The notes below the pieces were generated by a model. That model worked only from the letters and a program-made list of their open reading frames with translations. It made no database searches and was not told the DNA's origin. From Sipunculus nudus (lineage: Eukaryota > Annelida > Sipuncula > Golfingiida > Sipunculidae): a stretch of 64,000 nt of DNA. The stretch is taken from assembly GCA_026874595.1 (NCBI GenBank), contig CM049317.1, positions 15,735,382 through 15,799,381 on the forward strand, in the 5' to 3' direction. Every line of letters starts with the position of its first letter. The stretch's first letter is position 1. The translations under genes were made by a program, and so were the position numbers. Of this stretch, positions 1 to 12,585 are shown piece after piece.

Positions 1-600
1 ACCAAACAACCAATCAGCAGCTTTTAAATGTAGTTGTATGAACATGTGACCTGTAACCTCGACCTTCATCAATGCTTTTAATGAATTACTTGTAATAAAT
101 AGTTTGTAAGGTCTGGTCTTGGTTTTATCCTAGGTAGTTATGCGCAACAGCCGGAGGAGAGACAGGGAAGAAGAGATCAAGAAGCAGGGGCCAACTGGAG
201 TGGGATACTCTCTTTACACAGCGCTTTACCCATAGGCCAACTACCTATATCGTAAGCGCTGTTTGTTATGACCTTGTATCCAATCAGATGAGACCCTGTG
301 CTGGAAGCAAAACGGTTTACCAGCCAAGCGAGGAATACACGAAGCCAATGTTGTTCATTTCGTTTTGAGTGACAGCTCATCGCCCCGGCGACCGTTTGAA
401 CAGGCCAAGGGCTCAGAGATATTGCCCCGCACGTGGTTTCTGGGCGGAGCCTGATGCCTGTCGAGTGTTTGTTGACTTGCATTTGGTTGGCTGATTGTCA
501 CATCAGCAGTTTCTTAAGCAGACAGACAGGCCCGAGTGCACAACCTTGCGTTTAAATGCGCCATAAACGGTCAAAGCGGGCAGCGTGAAAATCAGTAGCT
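1..600. other. Intergenic, nothing recognised
   Basis: No gene, RNA or recognisable element is visible. Base composition is more balanced than in the AT-rich sequence that follows, so this may be an old retroelement body lying upstream of the LINE tail at 620-746, but no conserved protein motif survives. Confidence 0.4.
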
Positions 601-619
601 TCTTTAGTAGCGAAAGATT

Positions 620-746
620 TTCGCTGCCTCGGGAGCGTAGAGTCGGATGACTGGAGCAGTCCAGAAGAGAGTGCGATAGAGGCGTGTCGTCGATGACCTA
701 TGCTCCACAAGGAGCGATGGGCCTAAGTAAGTAAGTAAGTAAGTAA
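620..746 (+). mobile_element. 3' end of a degenerate non-LTR (LINE) retrotransposon
   Basis: In one plus frame the DNA reads VVDDLCSTRSDGPK followed by a stop. To my knowledge this resembles the C-terminal tail of LINE-type reverse transcriptase polyproteins. It runs directly into a (TAAG)n simple tail at 724-746, the usual 3' signature of such elements. An in-frame TAG a few codons upstream of this tail shows that the copy is dead. No reverse transcriptase or endonuclease domain remains upstream, so this is a 5'-truncated remnant. The clade cannot be decided by eye. Confidence 0.55.
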
Positions 747-1776
747 TTAGGCGTATGCCTCATTCCTCCATTTTGTAGCTTATCATTAAATTTAAGAAAA
801 GATTCAAATATTTCATCGGGCGTCCCATTGTGGAACAGACTAGTCGTATGTCTAAACGTTGAAGAGTGTCATGTTCTAGTAATAGGCCTACTACGTTTGT
901 GGCGGAATAAATATTTGTTTTATCGTTACAAAGGAAAAATGTATTTGAAAAGGAAATACATACAACAGATTTAAAAAAAAAGTATATGTACCGATTGACA
1001 TGGTACCATTCTCTTGTGAGATTGAGGTAAATAGAATCGAAGGAGACTTGGGAAGAAAAGGAATAGTTATGACATATTGTTTTGTCTTTTCTATAGTACC
1101 GAGTGGAATAAGATAAAACGATTTGAAACACAAGTATTAAGCTACAGTTCTGCAAACAAATTCCCTAACAGGTCCCTGCAGCTCAAACCAATTGGCACCC
1201 TGACAAGGCACTTTTCATCGAACTCCTTTGGAAATTTGAGATGACAGATGAGTTGAATACACCTGACAGCTACGGAATGGTGGCAAGGATGTAAATAGAT
1301 AACTTGTCTGTTATCGTTTATAGAACGATGTTTCAGGTCAAGCTGATTCTGTTTCTGAGCAGTGACGAGAGAGAGTGAACCGAAAGTAAAATCGGCGCCT
1401 TGAGCCTCTTATTGCAAGTCACATAGTCTTGTTTCTTTTAAAAAGAGAGTATTAAAGTATGTTATTTTATAAGTGCTCTGCAATGTTGTTATGCCATTCT
1501 GCTGTACAACTTCATTACTGATTGATCGCCTTTCTTTAGAAATAAAGCCATAAATAAGAAAGTGTTAAAATATATCAGACTATCACATGACATGTCTTTC
1601 TATCACGTGACCAAATCATCATGCATAAGCATTTTATCCCCTGGATATTTCCAAACATTGTGATTACATGTACTTTTTTTTTAATTTAGCAAGCTGTTGG
1701 GTCAAAACTGAGTGAATGTACCAATGACTGCACCGATGTTATTATACAGAGCGGAATTATGTTCAAGTGCAAACAT
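747..1776. other. Intergenic, AT-rich
   Basis: No coding region or RNA gene is supported. Short open frames here have no recognisable motif and no splice-consistent context. Confidence 0.4.
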
Positions 1777-1896
1777 CCCATTTGCATTAAGTGTCGGGTT
1801 ATTTATCCCATTTGAATTAAGTGCGGAGTTATTAATATATTATTAATTAAGTGCAGGGTTATTAATCTCATTTGCATTAAATGCAGAGCTACTATT
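1777..1896. repeat. Four tandem copies of a diverged 30-bp unit
   Basis: Four successive units of exactly 30 bp share the core ATTAAGTG-GGTTATTAAT. Unit 1 begins CCCATTTGCATTAAGTGTCG. The third unit is the most diverged at its start. It is a small minisatellite with no coding potential. Confidence 0.7.
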
Positions 1897-4800
1897 AACC
1901 CGGCATAAACATTTAATTGCTTAATACAAATTCCAATAAATGTAATTGGAAAAAAATCCTTATATGCTATCACAACAATAGTTTATTAACTAAGTAGAAC
2001 GTTTATAAACGTCTCATTGTAATTATATATGATCATTATGTTAAGCAAACCTAGGAGATGTAGTTGAAATGCATATGTATTTTTAAATCCATTTACATAT
2101 TTATTATATTGACATTTATATTTGCATTTACTTCACGTGAAACGTTTGTATTTACATTTAAATGTTACAAGTAACATTTAAATTAAGATCTGATATAGAC
2201 ATACATCTGCTCACGGGACACACTGACGGTGCATACTTAATGTGTAAGGGCACTTAAGACGGTATCGTGCCAGTTTAAATCTTCATGTCCGTAGCTTCTC
2301 TTATAAAAACAAATTTAAAAGACACACCAGTGTCCATTATTTGAGGCTTCACAGTGTATGCATGTTGGAATATAATTTTTAAAACGGGTACATATAAAAA
2401 TATTTATATAAAAATTGATGCAAGAATCGAATACAGAAAGGGGGCCGGGGCGTCGGCACTCACCCCTTTTACATTAGCCCCAAGCATATTTAAGGGTTCA
2501 TTACCCTTTTTTTCGGTATGAACCCCCCTCACCCATTTCCGGTCTTTTCTAAGGTTTTCTTATTTGTCTTGATGAACTGACCCCCCCCCTTCCAAAATTC
2601 TCAATTCGCATATGTATATTTTTCATTTGCGGTTGGAGAAAAATAGGATTACTAGGATTTATTTGTAGTATGTTTAGCGAGTTTACATGGAAAATAAACA
2701 GGTTTTTAACTCTAAATTGAAAAAAAAACTTGTCATCGACGAACCTGTCATCAAATTTAGACTCTTCTTAAACGCTAAATGGAAAACTATACATATAAAC
2801 GATGCTAAATTCAAAAATAGATTATCCTCGAACGTTTAAAATGAATAAAAATTATAAAATTAGCTGGGTGATACGACGCAGTATCAGATATAAATTATAA
2901 ACTATTGCAACTGGGAATTAGCCGCAGCAAGTCTATTTTCAGTGGGAGGATCAATTAGAAAGCAGGTTTTCTCTTTTATTGTCTACTTCCTGTTATCAAT
3001 ATATGTATGAGGAAGTCTATGTTAAAAATGGCGGATCGCGTGATCGTTCTAATGAAGAATAATTGCGTTTAAACCAGGGAGCAACTTTACAGTCGCTTAA
3101 AATTACTTTCCCATAAACTCACCTTTAACTTGTCACGTACATGTGCGTGAGTTTAATTTAGTGGCAGTGCAATGACCATGTTGACTTACTTTTTTAAATA
3201 GAAAACAAGACGGAAACCTCTCTACAAATGTTTATTTAACAGAAATCAAATATCTTATTGTCAGTTTTCATTTACAATTATTGTTACCTAATGAAACTCA
3301 TTTACAATTATTGTTACTTAATGAAACTCAAACTGAAAAGGTATATATATTTATATATACGTGATAGTCGCCTTAGCTCTTTGACACTAGCATGCAGTTA
3401 AACATCAGCGTTATTATGACTTCTGAAAATCAGTTTCGCGTGACTCTAATAAGAATCAGACATACAAGTAACATTAAAAGTAAATAAATATTCTTGTTTA
3501 AGGATGAATAAAAGTATTTATTTTAAATGACAATATACCGAATAATTCTCCTCTGAGAGAATAGAAAACTTTATTACCACGTGTACCTTTTGGTATATCA
3601 CAGATACAGTACAAAGCGCAGACTCCATGTGTTCATATTAACAGGTTCACGGCACGACATATAACAAAGTTATCTCTTGTCTGAAAACTAATTATTCTAC
3701 GACTTTGGCAAAATGTGGGCGCTGTTGTTGAAAACGATGAAAAATATTGAAATCGTAAGAAAAAGAGCACAAGTCCTTACATGAAAATTATATTTGTAAG
3801 GCGACAGGATGTTTACCCGACCTTACCTTTCCCTCCTACGCCACAAATGTCTATTAAGCAGTGGTAACTTGACATTCGTTCTACAACTCATTACACTTAA
3901 CCACTACTTCCAATAGCAGAGTTTGCTGCGTTATACCACCAGGGAATATACACACGGCCAAGAATAAAAAGGCGACATCTAGTTTGAAACACGAAAAACT
4001 CTTCAGAATTATTATTTTCCGATTAGTATTTCTGTTAAATCTTGAAAAAAAAATCTAAAAGGGGAAAAACTGTATTTAAAAGAATTTATTTGTAATCTTT
4101 ACCTAACCGTCTTAGGGGTCGTATAATTACAACTTCCAGGCACACACGTATACATGTTATACACACGACAAATTAATAATATCTCCTGCCGTCCTTTTTG
4201 AAGTATGCTGTGGGAAATCTTATGCAACCTTATTCGCCATAGCCCAGAATCAATGTCCAACTGCAAGCCATAATAGATTTAACGGTTTGGTCTTTTTTTT
4301 CAAGCAACACCTATAAATAGATATAATAATAAATATATGTAATTATAATGTAAAGTGATGTTATGTTGATTATATGGTTCTATGGGCCGGAGGCCTTTAC
4401 ATCTGGATAAACTATTATTTTTATATAATTATAATAAATATATAATACTTACAGTGTTAATAGAGATCGACAAAAAATAATCGCCTCAAAGAAACATACT
4501 GCTTTTTTGTTAAAATAGTTGCAAGGCAAAACACAAACGGTACAGTCCAAAATTGTGGCGCAAAAATACAGTAACCACAAAGACGAATTAAATGTCATAA
4601 GGACCTAAATGAGTTTTTTATTTTTTCGTTGAAGAAAAATATCTGTTTGAGGATAGGTCACACTTTCCTATCCTCCCACGACAGAACTCCCCCTACTTCT
4701 ATGTGGGAGAGTATCAAATTAATATGGTCACGTGACTATCATTAGGCGTTAGAAGTTTCAACTTTCTTCTCCGGGCGGAGGCAGCACTTAATTACAACAG

Positions 4801-5229
4801 TCGTTACCCGCTTTCAGCTAATACCTTCACACTCACGAACAATTCGCCTTTGTTTCCTTTGCATGTTAAAACAACTCATGTCTCAAATGACATGCGGAAA
4901 ATATGACAAACACACGGATGCACATGAATCATAGACACTCAATTCAGAGACCACAAAATAATACAGGTCTTTTGTTACATGTTTTACACTTTGGGTATGT
5001 TATATTCTGAATGGAAACGAACAAAAACGTGTGGTAATGACAATGAGTTTTTGAAAATTTAATTAAGAATAGTGTTCAGGGAATATCTCGTGCACCCTCC
5101 CACGCCTATACTGAGTCCGTATCCGCGTGTTTAGATGAAAGAAAAAGCGAAAGCAAACTTTAACTGGTGCAAACCTTAATTCCTGATTCCTGCATGTTTC
5201 GCTAGTCTGATAATTTAATGAATGCTTGG
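1897..5229. other. Intergenic, AT-rich
   Basis: No gene is seen. A perfect-looking local duplication of about 30 bp (core TTTACAATTATTGTTAC) lies near 3269-3328. The rest is low-complexity AT-rich sequence with scattered homopolymers. Confidence 0.4.
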
Positions 5230-5450
<221 letters not shown>

Positions 5451-5792
5451 CAGATACATATACAAACAAGCACACAGACAGCGACATAGAAATTATGAAT
5501 GTGTGTGTGTGTTTGAAAGAAAGAAATAATGAGATCACGTTATCCGATTCATATGTATACTGACTCATGAATAACGGGCAAAATCTATGTAAATTAACGT
5601 TATTTGTCACCCGCTGTTTTATATAAACCCTTAATGAGATGGCTGTGAAAGTATTAGACTGAATAACTAGACAGTGTTGTCAGTCAGGTCAACAGGACCA
5701 TTGTTTAGGGGAGGTAGGGAGACCAACACAGAGGCAGATATACATACATACAGATAGAGAAGGGATGAGAGAAGAGAGAGAGAGAGTGGAGA

Positions 5793-5796
<4 letters not shown>

Positions 5797-5874
<78 letters not shown>
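5797..5874. repeat. Compound (AT)n(AG)n microsatellite
   Basis: About 46 bp of AT dinucleotides passes directly into about 32 bp of AG dinucleotides. Confidence 0.95.
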
Positions 5875-5877
<3 letters not shown>

Positions 5878-6362
5878 ACATGCTGTAAACTTACTGGACC
5901 GAGGATACATGCAAAATGCTGTCACATCCTACGATATTGAAGGAAAGAAGGAAAGACGAAAATTTTTACCTCTTTTCCGTTTATTATTGATTTTCTGAAA
6001 ATTATATACAATCAGTTCTAAAGTTTCCAGAATAGAAAGTCTTAAGGGTGATGAGTCACACAATTTCAATGAGAACAGTGCTGTTTCAGATGTTTTGAAA
6101 TTTTATAAGAACAATAAACTTTAATTACCACATCCCGAACCCGTGGCCATGTAATGAAGTCAGTACCTACTACATTGTAGCTACAGGGTAACAGGTGGGA
6201 GTTTGTAGCATAATGAAAATAATTAAGAGAGGTCTGGAGCGTGATGTAAATAATGCACTAATGTTTCTAGTTGACCAGGTGCCTGACTTGGTATGTTTTT
6301 GAAATTTGTAGCGTAAACATTTAATTAACACCAGTCTGAAAGCTGACGTGGGCGGTACAATG

Positions 6363-6821
6363 TTAAAGGTGCTAATTCACCTACCTTTTGAAAAAAATCA
6401 ATGTGATGTCTGGCTTTCTTTGTGTATATATTAATGGTCATAGGGCAATTTTGGTTGTGAAAAGTTTTTTTGAGGCCTTCGTGAAGGATGTATGAACTTG
6501 TTTATCAATGACATGTTTATAAACACAGCAACTTTGACAAACTGGAAAATATGTAACCTAAGGTGGTAGGTATATGCGGAGGTAGAAGGGTCACTTGTTG
6601 CAAAACGCAATTTTCAAAGCTCTGGCTTATCTGACTTGCAGGCAGCTTCCCTTGCTGAATTTGTTTTATTTTGGCGGACCCCCATATGATAAACGCGTTG
6701 ATATAAACAAAACAAGCAGCCTGTGTGCGGTGATATCTACATTTTCTGGCCTATTTTTATTAAACCTCCAAGGGACTACCTTTAGTTTTAAAAGGTTAGA
6801 TAGGTGACTGGGCCCCTTTAA
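6363..6821. mobile_element. Non-autonomous inverted-repeat element (TTAA ends), copy 1
   Basis: The left end starts TTAAAGGTGCTAATTCACC. The reverse complement of the right end starts TTAAAGGGGCCCAGTCACC. These form imperfect terminal inverted repeats about 25 bp long around a 459-bp body. The element at 28336-28788 has matching ends and almost the same length. The body has no transposase. TTAA at the ends would fit a piggyBac-type target, but this is inference. Part of the interior recurs in inverted orientation at 8939-9045. Confidence 0.65.
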
Positions 6822-7185
6822 GTGGAATTGGAAGGAACATACTAGTATCCGTGGGATAAAGACATTGAGATCTTAAGTCTAAAAAAAGCTCGATCCCTTC
6901 TCCTTCCATGCGAATTTTGAAAACTATTTTCCTAACTCGCTTTTCCTAAAGATTACAGCTGATACAGAGTAAACCGACTTAACCACATGGCTTCCACAGT
7001 TTCCCATTACCAATGTTTCAAAAGGTTTCTCCTGGGAGAATCCACCCTGGTGTCGCATAATAAAGCTGCAATGGCGCGTACTGCTTTTTGGCTATAAGGT
7101 ACTAGTTGTCCAATATATAACAAAATAGAAGTAATAAGACAGGTCTGGGACGTTATATATATATATATATATAATACAATATCAC

Positions 7186-7440
7186 TCGCCAGGAGGGTAC
7201 GCGTTTATTCATGTGTGCGTGTGTGTGTGTGCGTTTGTTCATATCATAACATAACTCACTCAATAATGAACGGAATCCTATGAAATTTCAAGGCATCTTG
7301 GGAATGGTCAGTCTCATGATCCTAGTCTAAGAAGAACTTTCTAGAATATTCTTAAATGAACAGTCACTTATGCACGAATGAACCAGGGAATATGGGCCGA
7401 ATAAATGAATGGAATCACGGGTTGGTGGTTGGTGGTTGGG
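7186..7440 (+). repeat. Dispersed element, copy A, holding one array-like monomer
   Basis: It begins with the family signature CCAGGAGGGTACGCG, followed by a GTGTGT tract and ATAACATAACTCACTC. It ends with a segment at about 7371-7433 (GCACGAATGAACCAGGGAAT, then GGGCCGAATAAATGAATGG, then CACGGGTTGG) that corresponds closely to one 64-bp monomer of the large array at 40441-46500. Related copies lie at 33796-34140 and 62831-63122. Confidence 0.75.
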
Positions 7441-7511
7441 GGGAGGGGGGGGGGGCTGGGATGGGGGGGGGGGTGGGGGTGGGGGTGGGGGTGGGGGCTG
7501 GGATGGGGGTG
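7436..7511 (+). repeat. G-rich minisatellite, possible G-quadruplex
   Basis: A run of G tracts of 4-12 residues separated by single T or CTGGGAT spacers, including four tandem GGGGGT units. The plus strand has ample tracts for a G-quadruplex. It follows directly on the 3' end of dispersed element copy A. Confidence 0.8.
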
Positions 7512-7599
7512 TTATGACAAAACAGTGGGGATGAATCACCCCCAGAAACCGCATGAGTGTTACACCGAGCCTGGTTGATACCAAGATTATCGTGTGTAA

Positions 7600-7735
7600 G
7601 CCCCTGTCACATAGTCCGAAACCGGAGTGGAAATCTGCAGATGTAAAAATTCTGAGTCAAACGAGCATTCAAACATGGAGCCGGTTACCTCCACCACAAA
7701 AAAAATTGAAAAAAAAAAAAAACAACAGGCACAGT
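7600..7735 (+). mobile_element. SINE-like 3' part
   Basis: It shares the ordered blocks TGTCAC-TAGTCCGAAA, GGA-TGGAA-TCTGCAGATG and GGTTACCTC-ACC with the fuller copy at 29085-29320, and ends in an A-rich tail. The tRNA-like head is missing, so it is 5' truncated. Confidence 0.55.
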
Positions 7736-7807
7736 AAGTAAACGCAACCCCCCAATTCTAGATCAATTCTATCTCTCCCATATGATAATCTCCTTTTTTT
7801 CCGCCGA

Positions 7808-7809
<2 letters not shown>

Positions 7810-7859
<50 letters not shown>
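7810..7859. repeat. (AT)n microsatellite
   Basis: An uninterrupted run of about 25 AT dinucleotides. Confidence 0.95.
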
Positions 7860-7863
<4 letters not shown>

Positions 7864-8938
7864 GGAAAATATAAAGAAAGTATGACGAGACAAAATGATA
7901 AGCAGACAAAGGTTAGTACACAGCATACAAGAAGTAAATGATAACAAATGAAGAAATATGGATATAACAATAGAAGAAATATGATTTCTTATCAGCATGT
8001 GTTAATTAAATGGAATTTAGGAGGACCTGATCACTTTGCGTGCAGGCCTTAATACATGTATATTATTATGTAGAAATGAGTAAGATTTAAAAAAAAACCA
8101 GTCTAACACTTTGCACTTCTATAGATGATTTTCGCTCATTAAACCAGCACGTCAGATATTACATTAGCTACTCAAATATGAAAGAAAATATAGATTTATT
8201 GTATCATACCATGTAAAGTAGGTGTGTTATTCTAACGAGTGCTCGTGTATCCGGACACATCATTAAAGGCTACGTTTAATGTATGGTTTCTAGATTTTTT
8301 ATTGTATAATCATTATTATCAGGAAATAAAGATGGTTCTTTCATTATATTCCTTGAAAATATTACCATGTTTTATTCATTAGTCATAAAGCCTTGCAACA
8401 GCAGTTTTCAACGCCCTTGTACTGATTCTAAATTTATTTTAAAGTAGCCTGAATGTTTATCGGTGATGGTTTGCCCTGACCGGTTTTAGTTTGCATGCCC
8501 GTAAAAAATATTTCTTAATAACATTTTAATCACTTTTCATGACACTTTACATGAGGGGTACTGTCATAAAATTTGTTTGATTTAGAATGTTCTTCTTCAG
8601 CCGTATTGATTATGTGGGTATTTTGCCTGATATTTGCGGTGCAGGATGTAAATCAGGGCCGAGGCGGCTGCAGCCCAGAGCCTTAAAGGGGCCTATTCCG
8701 ATACCCGATGTCTATTAACTAAAGATAATCTCTTGAAACTTTAACCAAAATAAGCTAGAAACCACTCATCCCATTGCATACAGGCTGCTCGTTTTGTTCA
8801 TATCCACGTGTTGTAACATCGGGGGGGGGGGGGGGGCCAAAATAACCAAAACACACTCAACAAAGACCTCTGGTGGCAATTAAGATGAACCAGACTTTTG
8901 CAATTTGGGTTTGCTACTAGTGACCTTCATCTTTTACA
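7860..8938. other. Intergenic, AT-rich
   Basis: No gene is seen. A poly-G tract of about 17 bases lies at 8821-8837. Confidence 0.4.
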
Positions 8939-9045
8939 CATATGCAACAAACCACCTTAGGAAACATGTTTTTATGTTTGTCAACATTGACGCGTGTACC
9001 GTGTTTATTAACAGCTTGTAGATAAACAAGTTCATACATCGTTTA
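8939..9045 (-). mobile_element. Inverted fragment related to the 6363-6821 element
   Basis: Blocks ACCACCTTAGG-AACAT, GTTTGTCAA and ATAAACAAGTTCATACATC appear here in the same order as in the reverse complement of the 6363-6821 interior. It is therefore a second, inverted, diverged copy or fragment. Confidence 0.5.
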
Positions 9046-10660
9046 CAGATGCGTTATAAGCACTTTTCTTAACTGCATTTACCCAGTTGTGGCTCTGCAA
9101 TATAAACCCCGTTGTTGTGACCCCATGTGTGTTGGGTGCTTGTCCTAGTGAGCCGACCACAGGTTACACACGTGATTGTTTTAGCCAGCGAAGTGCATCT
9201 ATTACATTTTCAGTTGGATTATCAAGGAGGCTGGAGGTCAGCAGTGATGACGTAATACATGAAGTCGGCTCTGGGATAGACACCCAGTACAAGGGATCAC
9301 AACAAGTGCTGCGCAGCAATTGGTATACGCTCCGTCCCCTAGATGAATGAAGCCAGAGATTTCTGTATTATATACAGAGCCACAACTGGGTCTAGGGTTA
9401 GAACTGGTCTCTGGTCTCCTCTTGACAAAGCCCCAAATATGTTGTTCACTTGAAACGATAAAATCGAACATTTACCTTATCTTAACCGATTTATATGATA
9501 ATATGTACAGAAAATAGAGCAACACATTTATTGAAGTGCGAATGTATTAGCTCTTGATTCGGTGATGGAAAACATTCATCTGATTCAGAATAACATGGAA
9601 CTCGAACAATCTTATGAATTCTTGGAGTGCATTCTTGAGTTTGGTGAAACTTGTAAAGTTTGAGAATTGTAACCAAACGAAATGGTCAATATTTGATGCA
9701 GTGCATTAATCTGCCATCTTGCGGCAACAAAGTTAACCACCAGCCACCAACATTTTTTTTCTTTGGGAGTGTCAGTCCTTGGAGATAGCATGGCTGGGAT
9801 CTGGTCCTGATCTGGGTACCTTGGGTGCATTTCCCCTCACAAATTATGAAGTGTCATTTTTTTATCTTTTTCATTGGAGTGATTTATTATTCCCGATATC
9901 CGTCAAAATTTTTCAAAATGTACAAATTTTGAAAATTCAAAATATTAAATAACCCCTAAATACTACAAATTATCTAAGACAAACGGTCCGACTGACCGTA
10001 TTGATAATGCTATTTCAGCGTTTTTATAAACAGGTTTGAACGACTCTAACTGGACCTATGTTTACAGTTATTATTGCACCGGGTCAGTAATCTAATAACA
10101 TGTTGTTCCGCTCTACTATCATAAATACATGTTATGTTTCCTGAATTATCGGCTGCAAGTATAGTAGTGCTGCAACGATACAAAGGTGTACCGAATCTCA
10201 AAAGAACCGACTCAATAGACTGACCCAGTTGATGCAAAGAATAAGATTTAATTCCTCCTACTAACAGAGCCATCAAACTTACTCTTGCTGTTTTGCACCG
10301 CTGCGATTAGGTACTGCCACCTCGTGGCAAATGATAAAATTAATTAACGGCTCTCTGGTCGACTATTTAGTGATAAGAGCTGGCACTGAGTCACGTACAT
10401 AGAATCACGTTTCATTGTACGGATTGTAGTACCCAAACGTAAATCACAAAGCCCAGGCAGGGCTACCGACTCATGTCGATGTATCGACACGATTAAGATA
10501 TTTGAGTATCACTAGGCGAGCGAATATTTAACAATAGTCTCGGTGCACCACATTTGGCATGGTACAAGATGAAACGTCATCAGTTCGAAACAAGGTTGAC
10601 GCCATACGATAAGCTGAACATTTCGAAATAAATTTGTATTTACACAAATAATCATCATAA
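9046..10660. other. Intergenic, nothing recognised
   Basis: Short open frames on both strands show no conserved motif or splice context. No RNA gene is seen. Confidence 0.35.
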
Positions 10661-10666
10661 GAAATT

Positions 10667-10700
<34 letters not shown>
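10661..10700. repeat. (AT)n microsatellite split by an LTR
   Basis: AT repeats run to 10700 and resume at 11566, directly on the far side of the LTR. The retroelement therefore inserted into the AT tract. Confidence 0.85.
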
Positions 10701-10704
<4 letters not shown>

Positions 10705-11565
10705 ACAGGTGTCTCTTTTATTGTGTGCAGCAGTCTTGCATGTGTCTGTGTAGCGCTAGCATTGTCCGTTGCCATGGGAGACGCTCAAGCCGGGCCGGCC
10801 CAAGTGTGGGTCTGACGTGTAGAAACACAGCGCTAATGCTGAAACTTTCTGGGCTGGTCTCGCTCTATAAGCACATGTCTTGTAATGTTCTTTGGGCGTG
10901 TGTATTATGTATTGTTTTTTTCTTTCGATCGTTCCTGAGATAGAAGTTTCTAGAATTGCCGGACGGAAAGTTATAAATAGGGGCTGTGTTTTAGAGCCGA
11001 GAGAGAAAGAGGAGAGAGAAATATTCCAGCGTACACGGAAGAGTGTGGGTCAGTTTGTGGTCCTTTCCGATAAATGCAGCAGTTACAGATCTTCTTCGAA
11101 ATTTGTAACGGATTTTATATAGTCTTCAGTTTTCCTTTGCGATCACTACCAGAATTTCACTTTTGGATTACAATAGATTGATTTTGTGATTGAGTTGGAC
11201 TATTATTCTCTGAGACGATTTATGTGAACTGTTCATCTGGATTATACGTATTAAAGGACTTGTTGTCGCTGTGACAGTGGTGGTATCCAGGCACTGTACA
11301 CTTTATTTATTATACTGTGAAATTGTATTGATTTACTGTTATACTGTTGTTATACGGTGTAATTGTACTGATTAAGTGTATTGTAATGTTAGGGTTGTTT
11401 AAAGAATAAATTATAATTATCGTTAACAAAAAATAATTCTTCTTTATTCATTTCCCCAGACATTTCACGGAGCCTAGTGTTACAGAATGTGATTTTTATT
11501 TATCTCCGTAACAAAATTTATGCTCGTCACGACTACGTGATCTGCTGTTATTAGGTTTTGTAACA
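10701..11565 (+). mobile_element. Solo LTR, copy 1
   Basis: Length 865 bp. It starts TGTTACAG and ends TTGTAACA, giving the expected TG...CA inverted termini. Inside are a TATA box (TTATAAATAGGGG near 10972) and an AATAAA signal in the 3' third (near 11405). It aligns along nearly its whole length with 27150-27974 on the same strand. Both flanks are AT repeat, compatible with a 4-bp ATAT target duplication but not decisive. No gag or pol is present nearby, so this is best read as a solo LTR left by LTR-LTR recombination of a Ty3/gypsy-like element; the superfamily is inferred only. Confidence 0.8.
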
Positions 11566-12231
11566 ATATATATATATATCTATACTCCTTGGTTAGATAA
11601 TATGTTAATGCAGCCTAATGTCTGTAAACAATGTCTGTAGGACCAAGGTGTGTATAAATATAGGATTTTTAACCGTTCATTGATCTCGATGCATTTTTAT
11701 GTTTATTTAAAGGGACATATTCATATCTGAGATATGTTAAGCTAAAAAAGTGTTTTCCCCTTAACATTTTACGATATCTGCCAATGTTTCATTCTAAAGC
11801 AGTTTGCTTAATCCTGCACCCGAGTGGAAATCAACTTGCTTCGGGCGCGATCAGTGGGTCTAAAAACACACGCCATGCACCTGTTGACCTTATAGCACAA
11901 CTAGCACATAATCCATATTTTCTCAAGCTTCACATCGGTTTTTTTGTATATCTTCTGTGTTTCTTCTTTCCTGTATCTTCTCCTTGTTCGGGTATTGTCT
12001 TGTTACGAAAATCAGATACACACACAGGACCATAACAAAGTATAGACCAGGTGAACTGTAGACAGCAGGCCCATGTGCATGGAGGGTTTGCTGGGAAATT
12101 TTTGTATTCAACTGAAATGAAAAAATTGCGTGAGATGATTCATATATTATTTTAAATGATTATGTAACTTTAACAGAGGATGCATTAACCAATCATTTAT
12201 ATTCTATTTCATGTTTACATGAAATATTCTA
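11566..12231. other. Intergenic
   Basis: It starts with the remainder of the AT tract. A TTTAAAGGGACATA block near 11708 resembles the ends of the TTAA-type elements, but no matching partner end was found. No gene is seen. Confidence 0.35.
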
Positions 12232-12585
12232 CTAGCTGATAAACCCGGTATACCGGGCTTTTTGCCGGCGTTGGGGATATGTATTAATTGAGAGGATTGT
12301 CGGGTCCTTTTTTATTTAAGAATTGAAATAAAATATAGATTTTCTATGGTTTTGCACTACTGTAGAATAACTCACTCACCTCTCTGAGGCAGCAAACTTT
12401 TTTAAGTCCAGCTGCTTGTATCTTGATTTTGCCACTTATTTTTTATCTGCATTTTACTTCTCCATTACATGAATTATAAACATCATACGTCCAAATTCAC
12501 TTATAACCTCGTCGAGACACTGCGTGAGTGATATTCATATGGTATATGTTGACCTTGAAGACCTGGTCAGTGGTGATGTTTACAT
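12232..12585 (+). mobile_element. Dispersed repeat with CCCGGTATACCGGG palindrome, copy 1
   Basis: It begins ACTAGCTGATAAACCCGG and holds the perfect 14-bp palindrome CCCGGTATACCGGG at 12244-12257. Ordered blocks (GAATAACTCACTCACC, CAGCTGCTTGTATCTT, ACTGCGTGAGTGAT, a final GACCTGGTCAGTG) recur in the copy at 46588-47045. No coding capacity. The family is not identified. Confidence 0.7.
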
